NCBI RefSeq assembly: GCF_014360585.1
Contig: NZ_JACIXG010000028.1
Location: 1 to 58,080 of the forward strand
Origin: Nocardioides sp.
Lineage (GTDB): Bacteria; Actinomycetota; Actinomycetes; Propionibacteriales; Nocardioidaceae
Reading direction: 5' to 3'
Length of the DNA stretch: 58,080 nt
The notes beneath the pieces were generated by a model. The model did no database searches. It had not been told where the DNA came from and worked only from the letters and a program-made list of their open reading frames with translations. How positions within the stretch are numbered: position 1 is the stretch's first letter; every line of letters starts with the position of its first letter. The position numbers were made by a program, and so were the translations under genes. Shown here piece after piece: positions 48,781-58,080 of this stretch.

Positions 48781-48824
48781 GCCGAGACGTCAGGTGCGTC
48801 GGCCGACGCGGGTGACGTCTCGGC
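48781..48824. terminator. Bidirectional terminator between ctaA and ctaB
   Basis: GCCGAGACGTCA (48781-48792) and TGACGTCTCGGC (48813-48824) are perfect 12-bp inverted repeats, and the loop contains its own palindrome CGTCGGCCGACG. It sits between the convergent ctaA and ctaB genes. Two further copies of a CCGAG-N-CGTCA-like box precede it (about 48740 and 48761), spaced 20-21 bases apart. Confidence 0.75.
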
Positions 48825-48832
48825 GAGAGGGG

Positions 48833-49771
48833 TCAGCGGACGAGCGGGTCGACCGCGAGGGCGACGAAGAGCAGGCTCAGGTAGAGGTTGCTCGAGTGGA
48901 AGAGCTGCATCGGGCGGATCTTGGTGAGGTCCTCGGTGCCCTTGGCACGCGCGTGCAGCTGGTGGGCCTGGACGAGGAAGACGGCGCCGAGCGCGATGGC
49001 GGCGACCGGGTAGAGCCAGCCCGTGGTGGCGAGGGGCCACATCAGCAGCGAGGTCGCGACCATGACCCAGGAGTACGCCACGATCTGGCCACCCACGTGG
49101 CGGGCGGACTTGACCACGGGCAGCATCGGCACGTCGACCTGCGCGTAGTCCTCGCGGTAGCGCAGGGCCAGCGCCCAGGTGTGCGGCGGGGTCCAGAAGA
49201 AAACGACCATGAACAGGATCAGCGGCTCCCAGGAGACCTGGTTGGTGACCGCCGTCCAGCCGATCAGGGTCGGGAAGCAGCCCGCGATGCCACCCCAGAC
49301 GATGTTCTGGGTGGTGCGCCGCTTGAGGAGCATCGTGTAGACGAAGACGTAGAACGCGTTGGCGGCCAGCGAGAGACCCGCGGAGAGCCAGTTCACGAAG
49401 AACCCGAGAACGACGACCGACAGCACGGCGAGCACCGACCCGAAGATCAGCGCCGCGCGCGGAGTGACCACGTGCCGCGGCAGAGCCCGGCGCCGCGTAC
49501 GCCTCATCTGCTCGTCGATGTCGCGGTCGTAGACGCAGTTGAAGACCGAAGCCGAACCGGCCGAGAAGACCCCGCCGACGACCGTGGCAGCGACCAGGCC
49601 GACGCCCGGGACACCCTGGGCAGCGAAGAACATCACCGGCACCGTGGTGAGCAGCAGCAGCTCGATCACGCGAGGCTTCGTCAAGGAGACGTACGCCGAG
49701 ATGACATCGCGCATTGACGCGCGGTCGCTACGCTGGTCGAGGTCGGGGACCGGCTGTTCGACGTGCGTCAC
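48833..49771 (-). CDS. ctaB: Protoheme IX farnesyltransferase (heme O synthase) CtaB
   Basis: 312 residues; transfers a farnesyl group to heme B to form heme O, the substrate of CtaA. UbiA-type prenyltransferase motifs: [20 protein letters not shown] (first Asp-rich) and the second Asp/Tyr region near [18 protein letters not shown], with about eight membrane helices ([20 protein letters not shown] at the start). GTG 49771 is used; ATG (MRDVIS) 19 codons later is possible. Transcribed against ctaA. Confidence 0.93.
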   Translation of the reverse strand: MTHVEQPVPDLDQRSDRASMRDVISAYVSLTKPRVIELLLLTTVPVMFFAAQGVPGVGLVAATVVGGVFSAGSASVFNCVYDRDIDEQMRRTRRRALPRHVVTPRAALIFGSVLAVLSVVVLGFFVNWLSAGLSLAANAFYVFVYTMLLKRRTTQNIVWGGIAGCFPTLIGWTAVTNQVSWEPLILFMVVFFWTPPHTWALALRYREDYAQVDVPMLPVVKSARHVGGQIVAYSWVMVATSLLMWPLATTGWLYPVAAIALGAVFLVQAHQLHARAKGTEDLTKIRPMQLFHSSNLYLSLLFVALAVDPLVR

Positions 49772-49942
49772 TGAGAAGATCCTTCTCGATCGGGTTGAGG
49801 CGTCACATGCGGCTCACAGCGGCAGTTCACAGCATGCGGCTCGCAGTCTAACCCGGGTCGTGAGTAGGCTCGGATTCGGCAGCCCCCCACGGCCAGCCCA
49901 AGAACTTCCCAAGTGGACTCTACGATTTTGAAAAGGCACCTC

Positions 49943-52054
49943 GTGAGCACCAAACCTGTACTCGAGTGGACCGATCTGGACAGCAAGGCCGTGGACACCG
50001 TCCGTGTTCTGGCCATGGACTCCGTGCAGAAGGTCGGCAACGGCCACCCTGGCACCGCGATGAGCCTGGCCCCGGCGGCGTACCTGCTCTTCCAGAAGGT
50101 GATGAAGCACAACCCCGCTGACACCGACTGGCTGGGCCGTGACCGGTTCGTCCTCTCCGTCGGCCACTCCAGCATCACCCTCTACATCCAGCTCTACCTC
50201 GGCGGCTTCGGCCTCGAGCTCGGCGACCTGGAGAGCCTGCGCACGTTCGAGTCGCTCACCCCGGGCCACCCCGAGCGCGGCCACACCCGCGGCGTCGAGG
50301 TGACCACCGGCCCACTGGGCCAGGGCGTCGCCAACGCCGTCGGGATCGCGATGGCCCAGCGCCGGCTGCGCGGCCTGCTCGACCCGGACACCCCGGCCGA
50401 CCAGCCCAGCCCGTTCGACCACAAGACCTACGTCCTGGCCAGCGACGGCGACCTGCAGGAGGGCGTCAGCAGCGAGGCCAGCTCGATCGCCGGCACCCAG
50501 AAGCTCGGCAACCTCACGATGATCTACGACGCCAACCGGATCTCGATCGAGGGCGACACCAACGTCGCCTTCACCGAGGACGTCGCCGCTCGCTACGAGG
50601 CGTACGGCTGGCACGTGCAGGTCGTCGACTGGACCAACGACGGAACCGAGTACAAGGAGGACGTGCCGGAGCTGTTCTCCGCGATCAACGCGGCCGCCGA
50701 GGTCACCGACAAGCCGTCGCTGATCGTGCTGCGCACCGTCATCGCCTGGCCCGCCCCCAACGCCCAGGGCACCGGAGCCTCCCACGGCTCGGCTCTCGGC
50801 GAGGAGGAGGTCGCCGCGACCAAGAAGATCATGGGCTTCGACCCCGCCAAGACCTTCGACGTCGACCCCGACGTGCTCGCCCACACCCGCAAGCTCATCG
50901 AGCGCGGCGAAGAGGCCGAGGAGGCCTGGCGCGCCGAGGAGGCCGCCTGGGCCGAGGCCAACCCGGAGGGCGCGAAGCTGCTCGAGCGTCTCCAGGCAGG
51001 CGAGCTCCCCGACGGCATCGACGACGCTCTCCCGGTCTTCGAGGCCGACGCCAAGGGCATCGCGACCCGCGCCGCCTCCGGCAAGGTGATCAACGCCCTC
51101 GCGCCGGTGCTGCCCGAGCTGTGGGGCGGCTCGGCCGACCTCGCCGGCTCCAACAACACCACCATCTCGGACGCGCCCAGCTTCGTCCCGGAGGACCGCT
51201 CCACCGGAGAGTGGAAGGCCGACCCGTACGCCGGCCGCGTGCTCCACTTCGGCATCCGCGAGCACGGCATGGGCGCGATCCTCAACGGCATCGCGGCCCA
51301 CTCCCCGACCAAGGTCTTCGGCGGCACGTTCTTCCAGTTCTCCGACTACATGCGCGGCGCCGTACGCGTCGGGGCGCTGTCCAAGCTGCCGGTGATCCAC
51401 GTCTGGACCCACGACTCCATCGGCCTCGGCGAGGACGGCCCGACCCACCAGCCGGTCGAGCACCTCGCCGCGGTCCGGGCCATGCCCGGCCTCGACGTGA
51501 TCCGTCCTGCTGACGCCAACGAGACCGCCGCCGCGTGGCTCGAGGTGCTCAAGCACCACGACCGCCCCTCGGCGCTCGTCCTGACCCGCCAGGCGCTGCC
51601 GACCTTCCCGCGCGGGAAGGACGGCTACGCGACCACCGAGGGCGTGGCCAAGGGTGGCTACGTACTCCTCGACTCCCCCACCGACAACGTCGACGTCGTG
51701 CTGCTCGGCACCGGTTCCGAGGTGCAGTACGCCGTCGCCGCCCGCGAGGAGCTCGCGAAGGAGGGCATCGGCGCCCGCGTCGTCTCGCTGCCCTGCCTGG
51801 AGTGGTTCGAGGCCCAGGAGCAGGACTACCGCGACTCGGTGATCCCGCCCAGCATCAAGGCGCGAGTCAGCGTCGAGGCCGGCGTGAAGCAGGGCTGGCG
51901 GGAGTACGTCGGCGACGCCGGCCGGATCGTCTCGCTCGAGCACTTCGGCGCCTCGGCGTCCGGAGCGCTGCTGTTCAAGGAGTACGGCTTCACCCCTGAG
52001 GCGGTCGTCACGGCCGCCAAGGAGAGCCTTGCCGCCATCAACAAGGGAGCATGA
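49943..52054 (+). CDS. tkt: Transketolase
   Basis: About 703 residues; thiamine-diphosphate enzyme of the pentose phosphate pathway. Motifs: [38 protein letters not shown], the [17 protein letters not shown] ThDP motif ([16 protein letters not shown]), [13 protein letters not shown], the [19 protein letters not shown] region and a C-terminal transketolase_C domain. GTG 49943 has AAAAGG upstream; GTG 49913 is an alternative. The stop overlaps the tal region, beginning a four-gene block. Confidence 0.95.
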   Translation: MSTKPVLEWTDLDSKAVDTVRVLAMDSVQKVGNGHPGTAMSLAPAAYLLFQKVMKHNPADTDWLGRDRFVLSVGHSSITLYIQLYLGGFGLELGDLESLRTFESLTPGHPERGHTRGVEVTTGPLGQGVANAVGIAMAQRRLRGLLDPDTPADQPSPFDHKTYVLASDGDLQEGVSSEASSIAGTQKLGNLTMIYDANRISIEGDTNVAFTEDVAARYEAYGWHVQVVDWTNDGTEYKEDVPELFSAINAAAEVTDKPSLIVLRTVIAWPAPNAQGTGASHGSALGEEEVAATKKIMGFDPAKTFDVDPDVLAHTRKLIERGEEAEEAWRAEEAAWAEANPEGAKLLERLQAGELPDGIDDALPVFEADAKGIATRAASGKVINALAPVLPELWGGSADLAGSNNTTISDAPSFVPEDRSTGEWKADPYAGRVLHFGIREHGMGAILNGIAAHSPTKVFGGTFFQFSDYMRGAVRVGALSKLPVIHVWTHDSIGLGEDGPTHQPVEHLAAVRAMPGLDVIRPADANETAAAWLEVLKHHDRPSALVLTRQALPTFPRGKDGYATTEGVAKGGYVLLDSPTDNVDVVLLGTGSEVQYAVAAREELAKEGIGARVVSLPCLEWFEAQEQDYRDSVIPPSIKARVSVEAGVKQGWREYVGDAGRIVSLEHFGASASGALLFKEYGFTPEAVVTAAKESLAAINKGA

Positions 52055-52056
52055 AC

Positions 52057-53163
52057 ATGTCTGACCGTCTCAAGGCGCTGGCCGACGCCGGCGTGTCCAT
52101 CTGGCTCGACGACCTCTCCCGGGAGCGGATCGAGACCGGCAATCTCTCCGATCTCGTCAAGGAGAAGTCCGTCGTCGGGGTGACCACCAACCCGACCATC
52201 TTCGCCGCCGCGATCGCCGACGGCGAACGCTACGACGCGCAGCTGCGCTCGCTGGTCGCCGAGGACAAGCCCGTCGACGAGATCATCTTCGCCCTCACCA
52301 CCGAGGACGTACGCAACGCCTGCGACATCCTCGCGCCCGTCGCCGAGGCCACCAAGGACGACGGCCGGGTCTCGATCGAGGTCGAGCCCACCCTGGCCAA
52401 CGACACCGACGCGACCATCGCCTCGGCGAAGGCCCTGTGGGCCGCGGTCGACCGTCCCAACGTGCTGATCAAGATCCCGGCGACCCTGGAAGGTCTGCCG
52501 GCGATCACCGCCGCGATCGCCGAGGGCATCTCGGTCAACGTGACCCTGATCTTCTCGGTCGAGCGCTACCGCGCGGTGATGGACGCCTACCTGACCGGCC
52601 TGGAGCAGGCCAAGGCGGCCGGCAAGGACCTGTCCACCATCCGCAGCGTCGCCTCGTTCTTCGTCTCCCGGGTCGACGCCGAGATCGACAAGCGGCTCGA
52701 GGTGATCGGTAGCCCCGAGGCCAACGCGCTGCTCGGGAAGGCCGCGGTGGCCAACGCCATCGCCGCCTACGCCGCGTTCGAGGAGGTCCACAAGAGCGAG
52801 CGCTGGACCGCGCTGGCCGGCCAGGGTGCCAACGCCCAGCGGCCGCTGTGGGCCTCGACCGGGGTCAAGAACAAGGCCTACCCCGACACCCTCTACGTCA
52901 CCGACCTGGTCGTCGCCGACACGGTCAACACGATGCCGGAGAAGACGATGGACGCCTTCGCCGACCACGGTGAGGTCAAGGGCGACGTCGTCAGCGGCAA
53001 GGGCGCCGAGGCCGCGACGGTCTTCGAGTCGCTGCGCTCGGTCGGGATCGACGTCGACGACGTCTTCCTGACGCTGGAGACCGAGGGCGTGGACAAGTTC
53101 AAGGCCTCCTGGACCGAGCTCGTCGACACCGTGGTCGCTCAGATCGAGGCGGTCAAGAAGTGA
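52057..53163 (+). CDS. tal: Transaldolase
   Basis: 368 residues, the class found in actinobacteria. It has [33 protein letters not shown], the Schiff-base Lys in [15 protein letters not shown] and the [16 protein letters not shown] motif, then [20 protein letters not shown] 52057 has an AAGGGAG site eight bases ahead; ATG 52051 overlaps the tkt stop. It converts sedoheptulose 7-phosphate and glyceraldehyde 3-phosphate into erythrose 4-phosphate and fructose 6-phosphate. Confidence 0.95.
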   Translation: MSDRLKALADAGVSIWLDDLSRERIETGNLSDLVKEKSVVGVTTNPTIFAAAIADGERYDAQLRSLVAEDKPVDEIIFALTTEDVRNACDILAPVAEATKDDGRVSIEVEPTLANDTDATIASAKALWAAVDRPNVLIKIPATLEGLPAITAAIAEGISVNVTLIFSVERYRAVMDAYLTGLEQAKAAGKDLSTIRSVASFFVSRVDAEIDKRLEVIGSPEANALLGKAAVANAIAAYAAFEEVHKSERWTALAGQGANAQRPLWASTGVKNKAYPDTLYVTDLVVADTVNTMPEKTMDAFADHGEVKGDVVSGKGAEAATVFESLRSVGIDVDDVFLTLETEGVDKFKASWTELVDTVVAQIEAVKK

Positions 53164-54833
53164 CCGAAGGCCCGGTCGACGCGACGACGACGGAAGCATG
53201 GAAGGCACTCACCGAGCTGCGGGCCGGCTTCGAGCCGGACCTGCGCTCGTGGTTCGCCGACGATCCCGGCCGGGCCTCTCGCTTCACTTATCGAGCGGCC
53301 GACCTCCACGTCGACCTCTCCAAGGACCTCATCACCGACGACCTCCTGGCCAGCCTGCTGGCGCTTGCCGAGCAGGTCGGCTTGGAGGCGCGCCGCGACG
53401 CGATGCTGGCCGGTGAGCGCATCAACGTGACCGAGGACCGCGCGGTGCTCCACACCGCGCTGCGTCTTCCCGCCGACGCGTCTCTCGTCGTCGACGGCAC
53501 TGACGTCGTGCCCGGCGTCCACGAGACCCTGGCGAAGATGTACGCCTTCGCCGACCGGGTCCGCTCCGGTGAGTGGACGGGCGTCACCGGCGAGCGGATC
53601 CGGACGGTCGTCAACATCGGCATCGGCGGCTCCGACCTCGGTCCGGTGATGGCCTACGAAGCGCTGGAGCCGTTCCGCCACCCGGAGATCGAGTGCCGGT
53701 TCATCTCCAACATCGACCCCACCGACGCCGGCCAGAAGCTGAAGTGCCTCGACCCGGCGACGACCCTGTTCGTCGTCTCCTCGAAGACCTTCTCGACGCT
53801 GGAGACGCTGACCAACGCCCGCCTCGCGCGGGCCTGGCTGCTCGACGCGCTCGCCGAGCACGGTGACGTGGACCAGGCCGACGCCGTGCGAAAGCACTTC
53901 GTCGCGGTATCCACGGCGCTGGACAAGGTCGCGGACTTCGGCATCGACCCGGAGAACGCGTTCGGATTCTGGGACTGGGTCGGTGGCCGCTACTCGGTCG
54001 ACTCCGCGATCGGCATCAGCCTGGCGATTGCCATCGGGCCGGAGCGGTTCGGCGAGTTCCTCGGCGGGTTCCACGCCATCGACAAGCACTTCGCCGAGAC
54101 CCCGCTGGCCCAGAACGTGCCGGCTCTGATGGGTCTCCTCAACGTCTGGTACGTCAACTTCCTCGACGCTCAGACCCACGCCGTGCTGCCCTACTCCCAG
54201 CTGCTGCACCGGTTCCCTGCGTACCTTCAGCAGCTGACGATGGAGTCCAACGGCAAGTCGGTGCGCTGGGACGGCACCGCAGTCACCACCGACACCGGCG
54301 AGGTGTTCTGGGGCGAGCCCGGCACCAACGGGCAGCACGCGTTCTACCAGCTGATCCACCAGGGCACCCGGGTGATTCCGGCCGACTTCATCGCCTTCGC
54401 CAACCCCGCCTACCCGCTCGTGGACAACAGCGACGGGCAGGACGTCGACGTCCACGAGCTGTTCCTGGCCAACTTCTTCGCCCAGACCCAGGCGCTGGCC
54501 TTCGGCAAGACCGACGAGCAGGTGCGTGCCGAGGGCACCCCTGAGCACATCGTCAACGCCCGGGTCTTCTCCGGAAACCGGCCCACCACCTCCATCATGG
54601 CGCCGGCCCTGACGCCCGGCGTCCTGGGCCAGCTGATCGCGCTCTACGAGCACATCACCTTCACCCAGGGCGTGGTGTGGGGCATCGACTCCTTCGACCA
54701 GTGGGGCGTCGAGCTCGGCAAGCAGCTCGCTCAGCAGATCAGCTCCGCCGTCTCCGGCGACGCGAGCACCGCTCGCCAGCAGGACACCTCCACCCAGTCC
54801 CTCATCGCCTACTACAGAGAGAAGCGTCAGTGA
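53160..54833 (+). CDS. pgi: Glucose-6-phosphate isomerase
   Basis: 557 residues. PGI signatures: [57 protein letters not shown] with the catalytic region, then [19 protein letters not shown] and [14 protein letters not shown] at the C-terminus. The GTG start overlaps the tal stop (GTGA). It links glycolysis to the pentose phosphate pathway. The coding sequence is complete. Confidence 0.95.
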   Translation: MTEGPVDATTTEAWKALTELRAGFEPDLRSWFADDPGRASRFTYRAADLHVDLSKDLITDDLLASLLALAEQVGLEARRDAMLAGERINVTEDRAVLHTALRLPADASLVVDGTDVVPGVHETLAKMYAFADRVRSGEWTGVTGERIRTVVNIGIGGSDLGPVMAYEALEPFRHPEIECRFISNIDPTDAGQKLKCLDPATTLFVVSSKTFSTLETLTNARLARAWLLDALAEHGDVDQADAVRKHFVAVSTALDKVADFGIDPENAFGFWDWVGGRYSVDSAIGISLAIAIGPERFGEFLGGFHAIDKHFAETPLAQNVPALMGLLNVWYVNFLDAQTHAVLPYSQLLHRFPAYLQQLTMESNGKSVRWDGTAVTTDTGEVFWGEPGTNGQHAFYQLIHQGTRVIPADFIAFANPAYPLVDNSDGQDVDVHELFLANFFAQTQALAFGKTDEQVRAEGTPEHIVNARVFSGNRPTTSIMAPALTPGVLGQLIALYEHITFTQGVVWGIDSFDQWGVELGKQLAQQISSAVSGDASTARQQDTSTQSLIAYYREKRQ

Positions 54834-55573
54834 CGACCAGCGACGGTCACCCCGAGTCACTCATCGAGGTCCACGACACCGCGGAAGCGCTCGCCACCGC
54901 GGTCGCCGGAGAGTTCCTCAGCCGCGTCGCCGACCTGCAGGCCGCCGGCGACGTACCCACCATCGGCCTCACCGGCGGCACCATCGCCGAGGCCATCCAC
55001 CGCGAGATCGCGCGGCTCGCGCCCGAGTCGGGCGTCGACTGGGGTGCCGTCGAGATCTTCTTCGGCGACGAGCGCTACGTCGCCGCCGACTCCCCCGACC
55101 GCAACGCCGGCCAGGCCCGCGCGGCGTTCCTCGGCTCCGTCGGCGTGCCCGACCACCGCATCCACGAGATGCCCGCCTCCGACTCAGGCCTGAGCGTCGA
55201 CGAGGCCGCGGCGCAGTTCTCCGAGGACGTACGCAGCCACGGCGGCGGCAGCTTCGACATCCTCATGCTCGGCGTCGGCCCCGACGGCCACATCGCCTCC
55301 CTCTTCCCCGGCTTCCCGCAGCTGGAGACGAAGGACGCGATCGCGGTCGGCGTCACCGGCTCCCCCAAGCCCCCGCCCGAGCGCATCACCTTCACCTTCG
55401 AGGCCCTGCGCCGGTCCACAAACGTCTGGTTCCTGGTCAGCGGCGAAGGCAAGGCCGAAGCCGTGGCGAAGGCCCACGCCGGAGCCCCGATCTCCGAGAT
55501 CCCGGCCGCCGGCGTCATCGGCACCCACGAGACCACCTGGTTCCTGGACCGGGCCGCCGCCTCGAAGCTCTGA
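54830..55573 (+). CDS. pgl: 6-phosphogluconolactonase
   Basis: 247 residues from GTG 54830, overlapping the pgi stop by 4 bp; the frame to 54677 upstream is inside pgi and not used. Motifs: [40 protein letters not shown] and [17 protein letters not shown], the full glucosamine-6P isomerase/6PGL pattern. It hydrolyses 6-phosphogluconolactone. zwf and opcA, which usually stand just before pgl in actinobacteria, are absent here. Confidence 0.94.
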   Translation: MTTSDGHPESLIEVHDTAEALATAVAGEFLSRVADLQAAGDVPTIGLTGGTIAEAIHREIARLAPESGVDWGAVEIFFGDERYVAADSPDRNAGQARAAFLGSVGVPDHRIHEMPASDSGLSVDEAAAQFSEDVRSHGGGSFDILMLGVGPDGHIASLFPGFPQLETKDAIAVGVTGSPKPPPERITFTFEALRRSTNVWFLVSGEGKAEAVAKAHAGAPISEIPAAGVIGTHETTWFLDRAAASKL

Positions 55574-55577
55574 CCTC

Positions 55578-55624
55578 CGCCGACTCGGCGCAACTGCCGC
55601 ACGCAGGCGCGCCGAGTCGGCGCG
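55578..55624. repeat. Inverted CGCCGASTCGGCG repeats after pgl (probable terminator)
   Basis: CGCCGACTCGGCGC (55578-55591) and CGCGCCGAGTCGGCGCG (55608-55624) are each nearly self-complementary and also pair with each other. They lie five bases after the pgl stop and belong to the GAGTCGGC repeat family seen again at 56911-57007 and 58022-58080. Confidence 0.75.
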
Positions 55625-55721
55625 AACGTCTCGGAAATTCAGTTACCCAGGATGCTAACGCCGGGTAAATCTTTCCCATTACGGGTGCCGCGCACCCCTG
55701 CGGACCTGCCACCATCCGAGC

Positions 55722-56903
55722 ATGCCCATCAGCGCCTCTCGGCGGCTGCGCCTGACCCTGGCCAGCCTCGTTGCCCTCGCCCTGGCGAGCTTCATGGCGG
55801 TCGTGATCACGACCGCCCCGGCCCAGGCGGCCACGATCAACGTCAGCACGGCGATCGCCTCCCAGAACGGCTCGACTGCCACCGTACGTGGCTACGTCGT
55901 CGGCCAACCCACGGCGACCAACACCGTCGTCACCAGCAACTACCCCAGCGACTACGCCCTCGCGATCGCGGACTCGGCGACAGAGACCAGCACTTCGCGG
56001 ATGCTCTACGTGCAGATTCCGACCGCTTTCCGGTCCGCCTGGGGCCTGCGGTCCAACCCGAGCCTGAAGGGCCGCCAGATCGACGTCACCGGCACCCTGG
56101 CGGCGTACTTCTCTCATCCCGGCCACAAGAACGCGACCGCCTTCGCGTTCGCCGGCTCCACTCCCCCGCCCACCGACCCGTCCGATCCGCCCCCGACCGC
56201 CCCGGGCGTTCCACCTGGCTACTACGACTCGGCGTCCGGCCTCTCCGGCGCGCAGCTGAAGTCGGCGCTGCACAACATCATCGACGGCCACACCACGATG
56301 TCCTACAGCGCGGTGTGGGAGGCGCTGAAGGTGCTCGACCAGGACCCGAACAACTCCGCGAACGTGATCGAGTTCTACTCCGGCGTCTCGACGCCGAAGA
56401 CCAACAACGGTGGCGGCGCCGACAACTGGAACCGCGAGCACACCTGGCCGCAGAGCCGCGGCGACTTCGGCACGAGCAACGGCCCGGGAACCGACGTGCA
56501 CCATCTGCGGCCCGAGGACGTCACCGTCAACTCCACCCGCGGCAGCAAGGACTTCGACCTCGGCGGGTCGGCCGTCTCGGAGTGCGGCGACTGCTGGACC
56601 GACTCGGACTCGTTCGAGCCCCGCGACAGCGTGAAGGGCGACCTCGCCCGCGGCATCCTCTACATGGCCGTGCGCTACAACGGCGACGACGGGTTCGCCG
56701 ACCTGGAGGTCAACAACACCATCAACGGCTCGACCAACTACCTCGGCAAGGTCTGCGTCCTGCTGGACTGGCACGGCGCCGACCCAGTCACCACAGCCGA
56801 GCGCTCGCGAAACGACAGGATCTACTCGACCTACCAGCGCAACCGCAACCCGTTCGTCGACCACCCGGAGTACGCCGACGCCGTCTTCGGCGCAACCTGC
56901 TGA
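55722..56903 (+). CDS. Secreted endonuclease I-type nuclease with N-terminal OB-like domain
   Basis: 393 residues. A signal peptide (LTLASLVALALASFMAVVIT, cleavage after AQA near residue 38) is followed by an OB-fold-like domain (VSTAIASQNGSTATVRGYVV), a Pro-rich linker (PPPTDPSDPPPT) and the EndA/NucM catalytic domain. Its His-metal motif is NREHTWPQSRGDF (about 237-249), with the distal VHHLRPEDVTVNSTRGSKDF and the C-terminal WHGADPVTTAERSRNDRIY. This is the beta-beta-alpha-metal fold that cuts DNA or RNA non-specifically. It is probably exported for nucleic acid scavenging. Repeats lie on both sides. Confidence 0.9.
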   Translation: MPISASRRLRLTLASLVALALASFMAVVITTAPAQAATINVSTAIASQNGSTATVRGYVVGQPTATNTVVTSNYPSDYALAIADSATETSTSRMLYVQIPTAFRSAWGLRSNPSLKGRQIDVTGTLAAYFSHPGHKNATAFAFAGSTPPPTDPSDPPPTAPGVPPGYYDSASGLSGAQLKSALHNIIDGHTTMSYSAVWEALKVLDQDPNNSANVIEFYSGVSTPKTNNGGGADNWNREHTWPQSRGDFGTSNGPGTDVHHLRPEDVTVNSTRGSKDFDLGGSAVSECGDCWTDSDSFEPRDSVKGDLARGILYMAVRYNGDDGFADLEVNNTINGSTNYLGKVCVLLDWHGADPVTTAERSRNDRIYSTYQRNRNPFVDHPEYADAVFGATC

Positions 56904-56910
56904 CCCCCTG

Positions 56911-57007
56911 CCGAGTCGGCGCGTCCTGACCGAAGAACTCATCGAGTCGGCTCATCCTGATCAGATCCCGCGCCGAGTCGGCTCGTCACAACGAGCCGAC
57001 TCGGCGC
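56911..57007. repeat. GAGTCGGC repeat block with 17-bp perfect hairpin (left copy)
   Basis: Three copies of a CGAGTCGGCKCRTC box: 56911-56924, 56943-56957 and 56972-56986. The last begins a 17-bp perfect inverted repeat, GCGCCGAGTCGGCTCGT (56970-56986) with its complement at 56991-57007 and a loop of four bases. It lies 26 bases after the endonuclease stop and about 40 before the DUF559 gene. The 59 bases from 56943 recur at 58022. Confidence 0.92.
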
Positions 57008-57046
57008 TCAAGGTCAAATGTCGGTGGTCCCGCTCATGCTGGGCCC

Positions 57047-58015
57047 ATGGATATCGAACAGATGCAGTTCACCCGTACGCTCGGCCCCGACTTTCCGCTG
57101 GCAGCGACCCTGCCGTTCACAGCCAAGATGGCGCTCGATTCCGGCGTGACCTATCGACAACTGCGCGAACTCGTGCACCTGGGCCTGATCCGTCGCTTGA
57201 TCAAAGGGGTCTACCTCGCAACGGAGATGGGCGACTCGCTCGGACTGCGGGTCGCGGGGCTCAAGCTTGTGATTCCCAAAGACGCCGTGGTGGTCGATCG
57301 GCATGCCGGGTGGCTTCTAGGCGCCGACATGATGCTCGCTCCTGGGGAACACCTCGACCTGCAGCCCCTCTCCGTTTTCCTTCCCGCCGGCCGTGGACGT
57401 CTGCGTAACGACCTCGCTGCCAGCGGTGAACGCACCTTCCACGACGATGACATCGTCGATGTCGACGGTCTGCTGGTCACCAGCGCACTCCGCACGGCCT
57501 GGGACGTCGGCCGGGTGCGTTGGCCGGAGCGGGCCGTCGCCGCGGTCGACCAGATGCACCGGCTCGGTCGCTACGACTGCGACGAGTTCCTTGCTGGAAT
57601 CAACAGGTTCCGTGGACAGCGGTACGTCACCACGCTGAGGGCCGTCGGACCGCTCGCTGATGGCCGCGCCGAGTCACCTCCTGAGTCGGTGCTGCGGATC
57701 TGGTCGAAGGAGGTGAGGGGCCTCGATCTCGTACCGCAGCTCGAGGTCCGTCGCGGGAGCCGATTCCTCGGACGTCTCGACCTTGGCAACGAGCACCTGA
57801 GGATTGGCGTCGAATACGACGGGGCCGAGTGGCACAGCAGCCCCGATCAGCTGGAACGCGACCGGAACCGACGGGCCGCGATGATCGACGACGGCTGGCT
57901 CATCGAGGTCTTCACCAAGGACGACACCTTTCGCAGACTCGCTGATCCGGTCGTACGGCTGCGTCAGCTGCGTGACCGCGCCTATCAGCGCCTCAACAGC
58001 GTCGAGGCCGCCTGA
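57047..58015 (+). CDS. DUF559-type protein with Vsr-like nuclease fold and AbiEi-like N-terminus
   Basis: 322 residues. The N-terminus (about 20-90) is a winged-helix region resembling AbiEi antitoxin/transcription-factor domains: LDSGVTYRQLRELVHLGLIR, then LIKGVYLATEMG. The C-terminal 100 residues match DUF559, a very-short-patch-repair-like PD-(D/E)XK fold: FLGRLDLGNEHLRIGVEYDG then WHSSPDQLERDRNRRAAMID and GWLIEVF. Such genes are often in several copies in actinobacteria, and their role is unknown. It is flanked by matching 59-bp repeats on both sides. Confidence 0.75.
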   Translation: MDIEQMQFTRTLGPDFPLAATLPFTAKMALDSGVTYRQLRELVHLGLIRRLIKGVYLATEMGDSLGLRVAGLKLVIPKDAVVVDRHAGWLLGADMMLAPGEHLDLQPLSVFLPAGRGRLRNDLAASGERTFHDDDIVDVDGLLVTSALRTAWDVGRVRWPERAVAAVDQMHRLGRYDCDEFLAGINRFRGQRYVTTLRAVGPLADGRAESPPESVLRIWSKEVRGLDLVPQLEVRRGSRFLGRLDLGNEHLRIGVEYDGAEWHSSPDQLERDRNRRAAMIDDGWLIEVFTKDDTFRRLADPVVRLRQLRDRAYQRLNSVEAA

Positions 58016-58021
58016 CAACGG

Positions 58022-58080
58022 CGAGTCGGCTCATCCTGACCAGATCCCGCGCCGAGTCGGCTCGTTATGACGAGCCGACT
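58022..58080. repeat. GAGTCGGC repeat block, right copy (continues past the window)
   Basis: Matches 56943-57001 at 55 of 59 positions, including CGAGTCGGCTCATCCTGA and the arm of the long hairpin; the differences are one base in the spacer and three in the hairpin loop. It is in the same orientation, 1079 bp downstream, and begins seven bases after the stop of the DUF559 gene. The end of the hairpin lies outside the window. Confidence 0.92.

Noticed and set aside
49814..51943. 709-residue frame on the minus strand across transketolase
   Set aside because: It is the antisense of a clear tkt gene; composition is Val/Gly/Arg/Asp-rich with no domain, as expected from GC-rich third positions.
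53139..54860. 573-residue minus-strand frame opposite pgi
   Set aside because: Antisense of pgi with low-complexity composition and no motif.
55515..56942. 475-residue minus-strand frame opposite the endonuclease gene
   Set aside because: Antisense shadow; the plus-strand gene has a signal peptide and catalytic motif.

Overview
The window comes from a high-GC actinomycete, most likely a member of the Nocardioidaceae or a close relative. This rests on the GC-rich codon use throughout, GTG starts, the suf gene order sufR-B-D-C-S-U-T, the tkt-tal-pgi-pgl block, and the ctaA/ctaB pair convergent next to an ABC exporter. Genus-level placement is inference; no rRNA or tRNA gene is visible.

Positions 1 to about 36,000 are accessory DNA. 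The first 7.1 kb is a graveyard of mobile elements: an integrase beheaded by an IS21-type element (1176-3371), an IS256-family transposase whose tail is cut by the same IS, an ISAs1-family remnant, and an ISL3-family element (5471-7117). A Nudix hydrolase gene is then found in two pieces, 7118-7330 and 12549-12743. About 5.2 kb lies between them, carrying a DUF4365-like nuclease-fold protein with a partner gene, a Ser/Thr protein kinase, small unknown genes and the tail of an Fpg/Nei-type DNA glycosylase. An unknown CxxC protein and a nucleotidyltransferase follow.

From 14.7 to 23.7 kb, all on the minus strand, is an FxLD-type lanthipeptide cluster: a methyltransferase, a 54-residue precursor with a Cys/Ser/Thr-rich tail, a full-length LanB dehydratase, a LanC cyclase, a stand-alone thiopeptide-type (SpaB_C) protein, a TPR-like helical protein and a second LanC. 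Two CxxC proteins lie upstream. Divergent from these is a second set on the plus strand (24.7-28.3 kb): a GntR regulator with a near-perfect palindrome at its promoter, a family-2 glycosyltransferase, and a protein that fuses an HD phosphohydrolase domain to a second FxLD-system-type methyltransferase. The two sets together look like one RiPP locus.

Next comes a glycyl-tRNA synthetase of the bacterial alpha-beta type, as one fused gene broken by one base in a run of nine C. A membrane protein, a lipoprotein, an excisionase-like HTH gene and an intact tyrosine integrase (34352-35605) that is clearly related to the broken one at the left edge follow.

From about 35.8 kb the window reads as ordinary chromosome: the SUF iron-sulfur operon with its SufR repressor (35872-42152), rtcB with a small downstream S24-like gene, PPOX and VOC enzymes, a DrrAB-like ABC exporter, heme A synthase and heme O synthase, transketolase, transaldolase, glucose-6-phosphate isomerase and 6-phosphogluconolactonase, then a secreted endonuclease I and a DUF559-type gene flanked on both sides by nearly identical 59-bp repeat blocks. 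SUF supplies Fe-S clusters, ctaA/ctaB make heme A for cytochrome oxidase, and the tkt-pgl block serves the pentose phosphate pathway.
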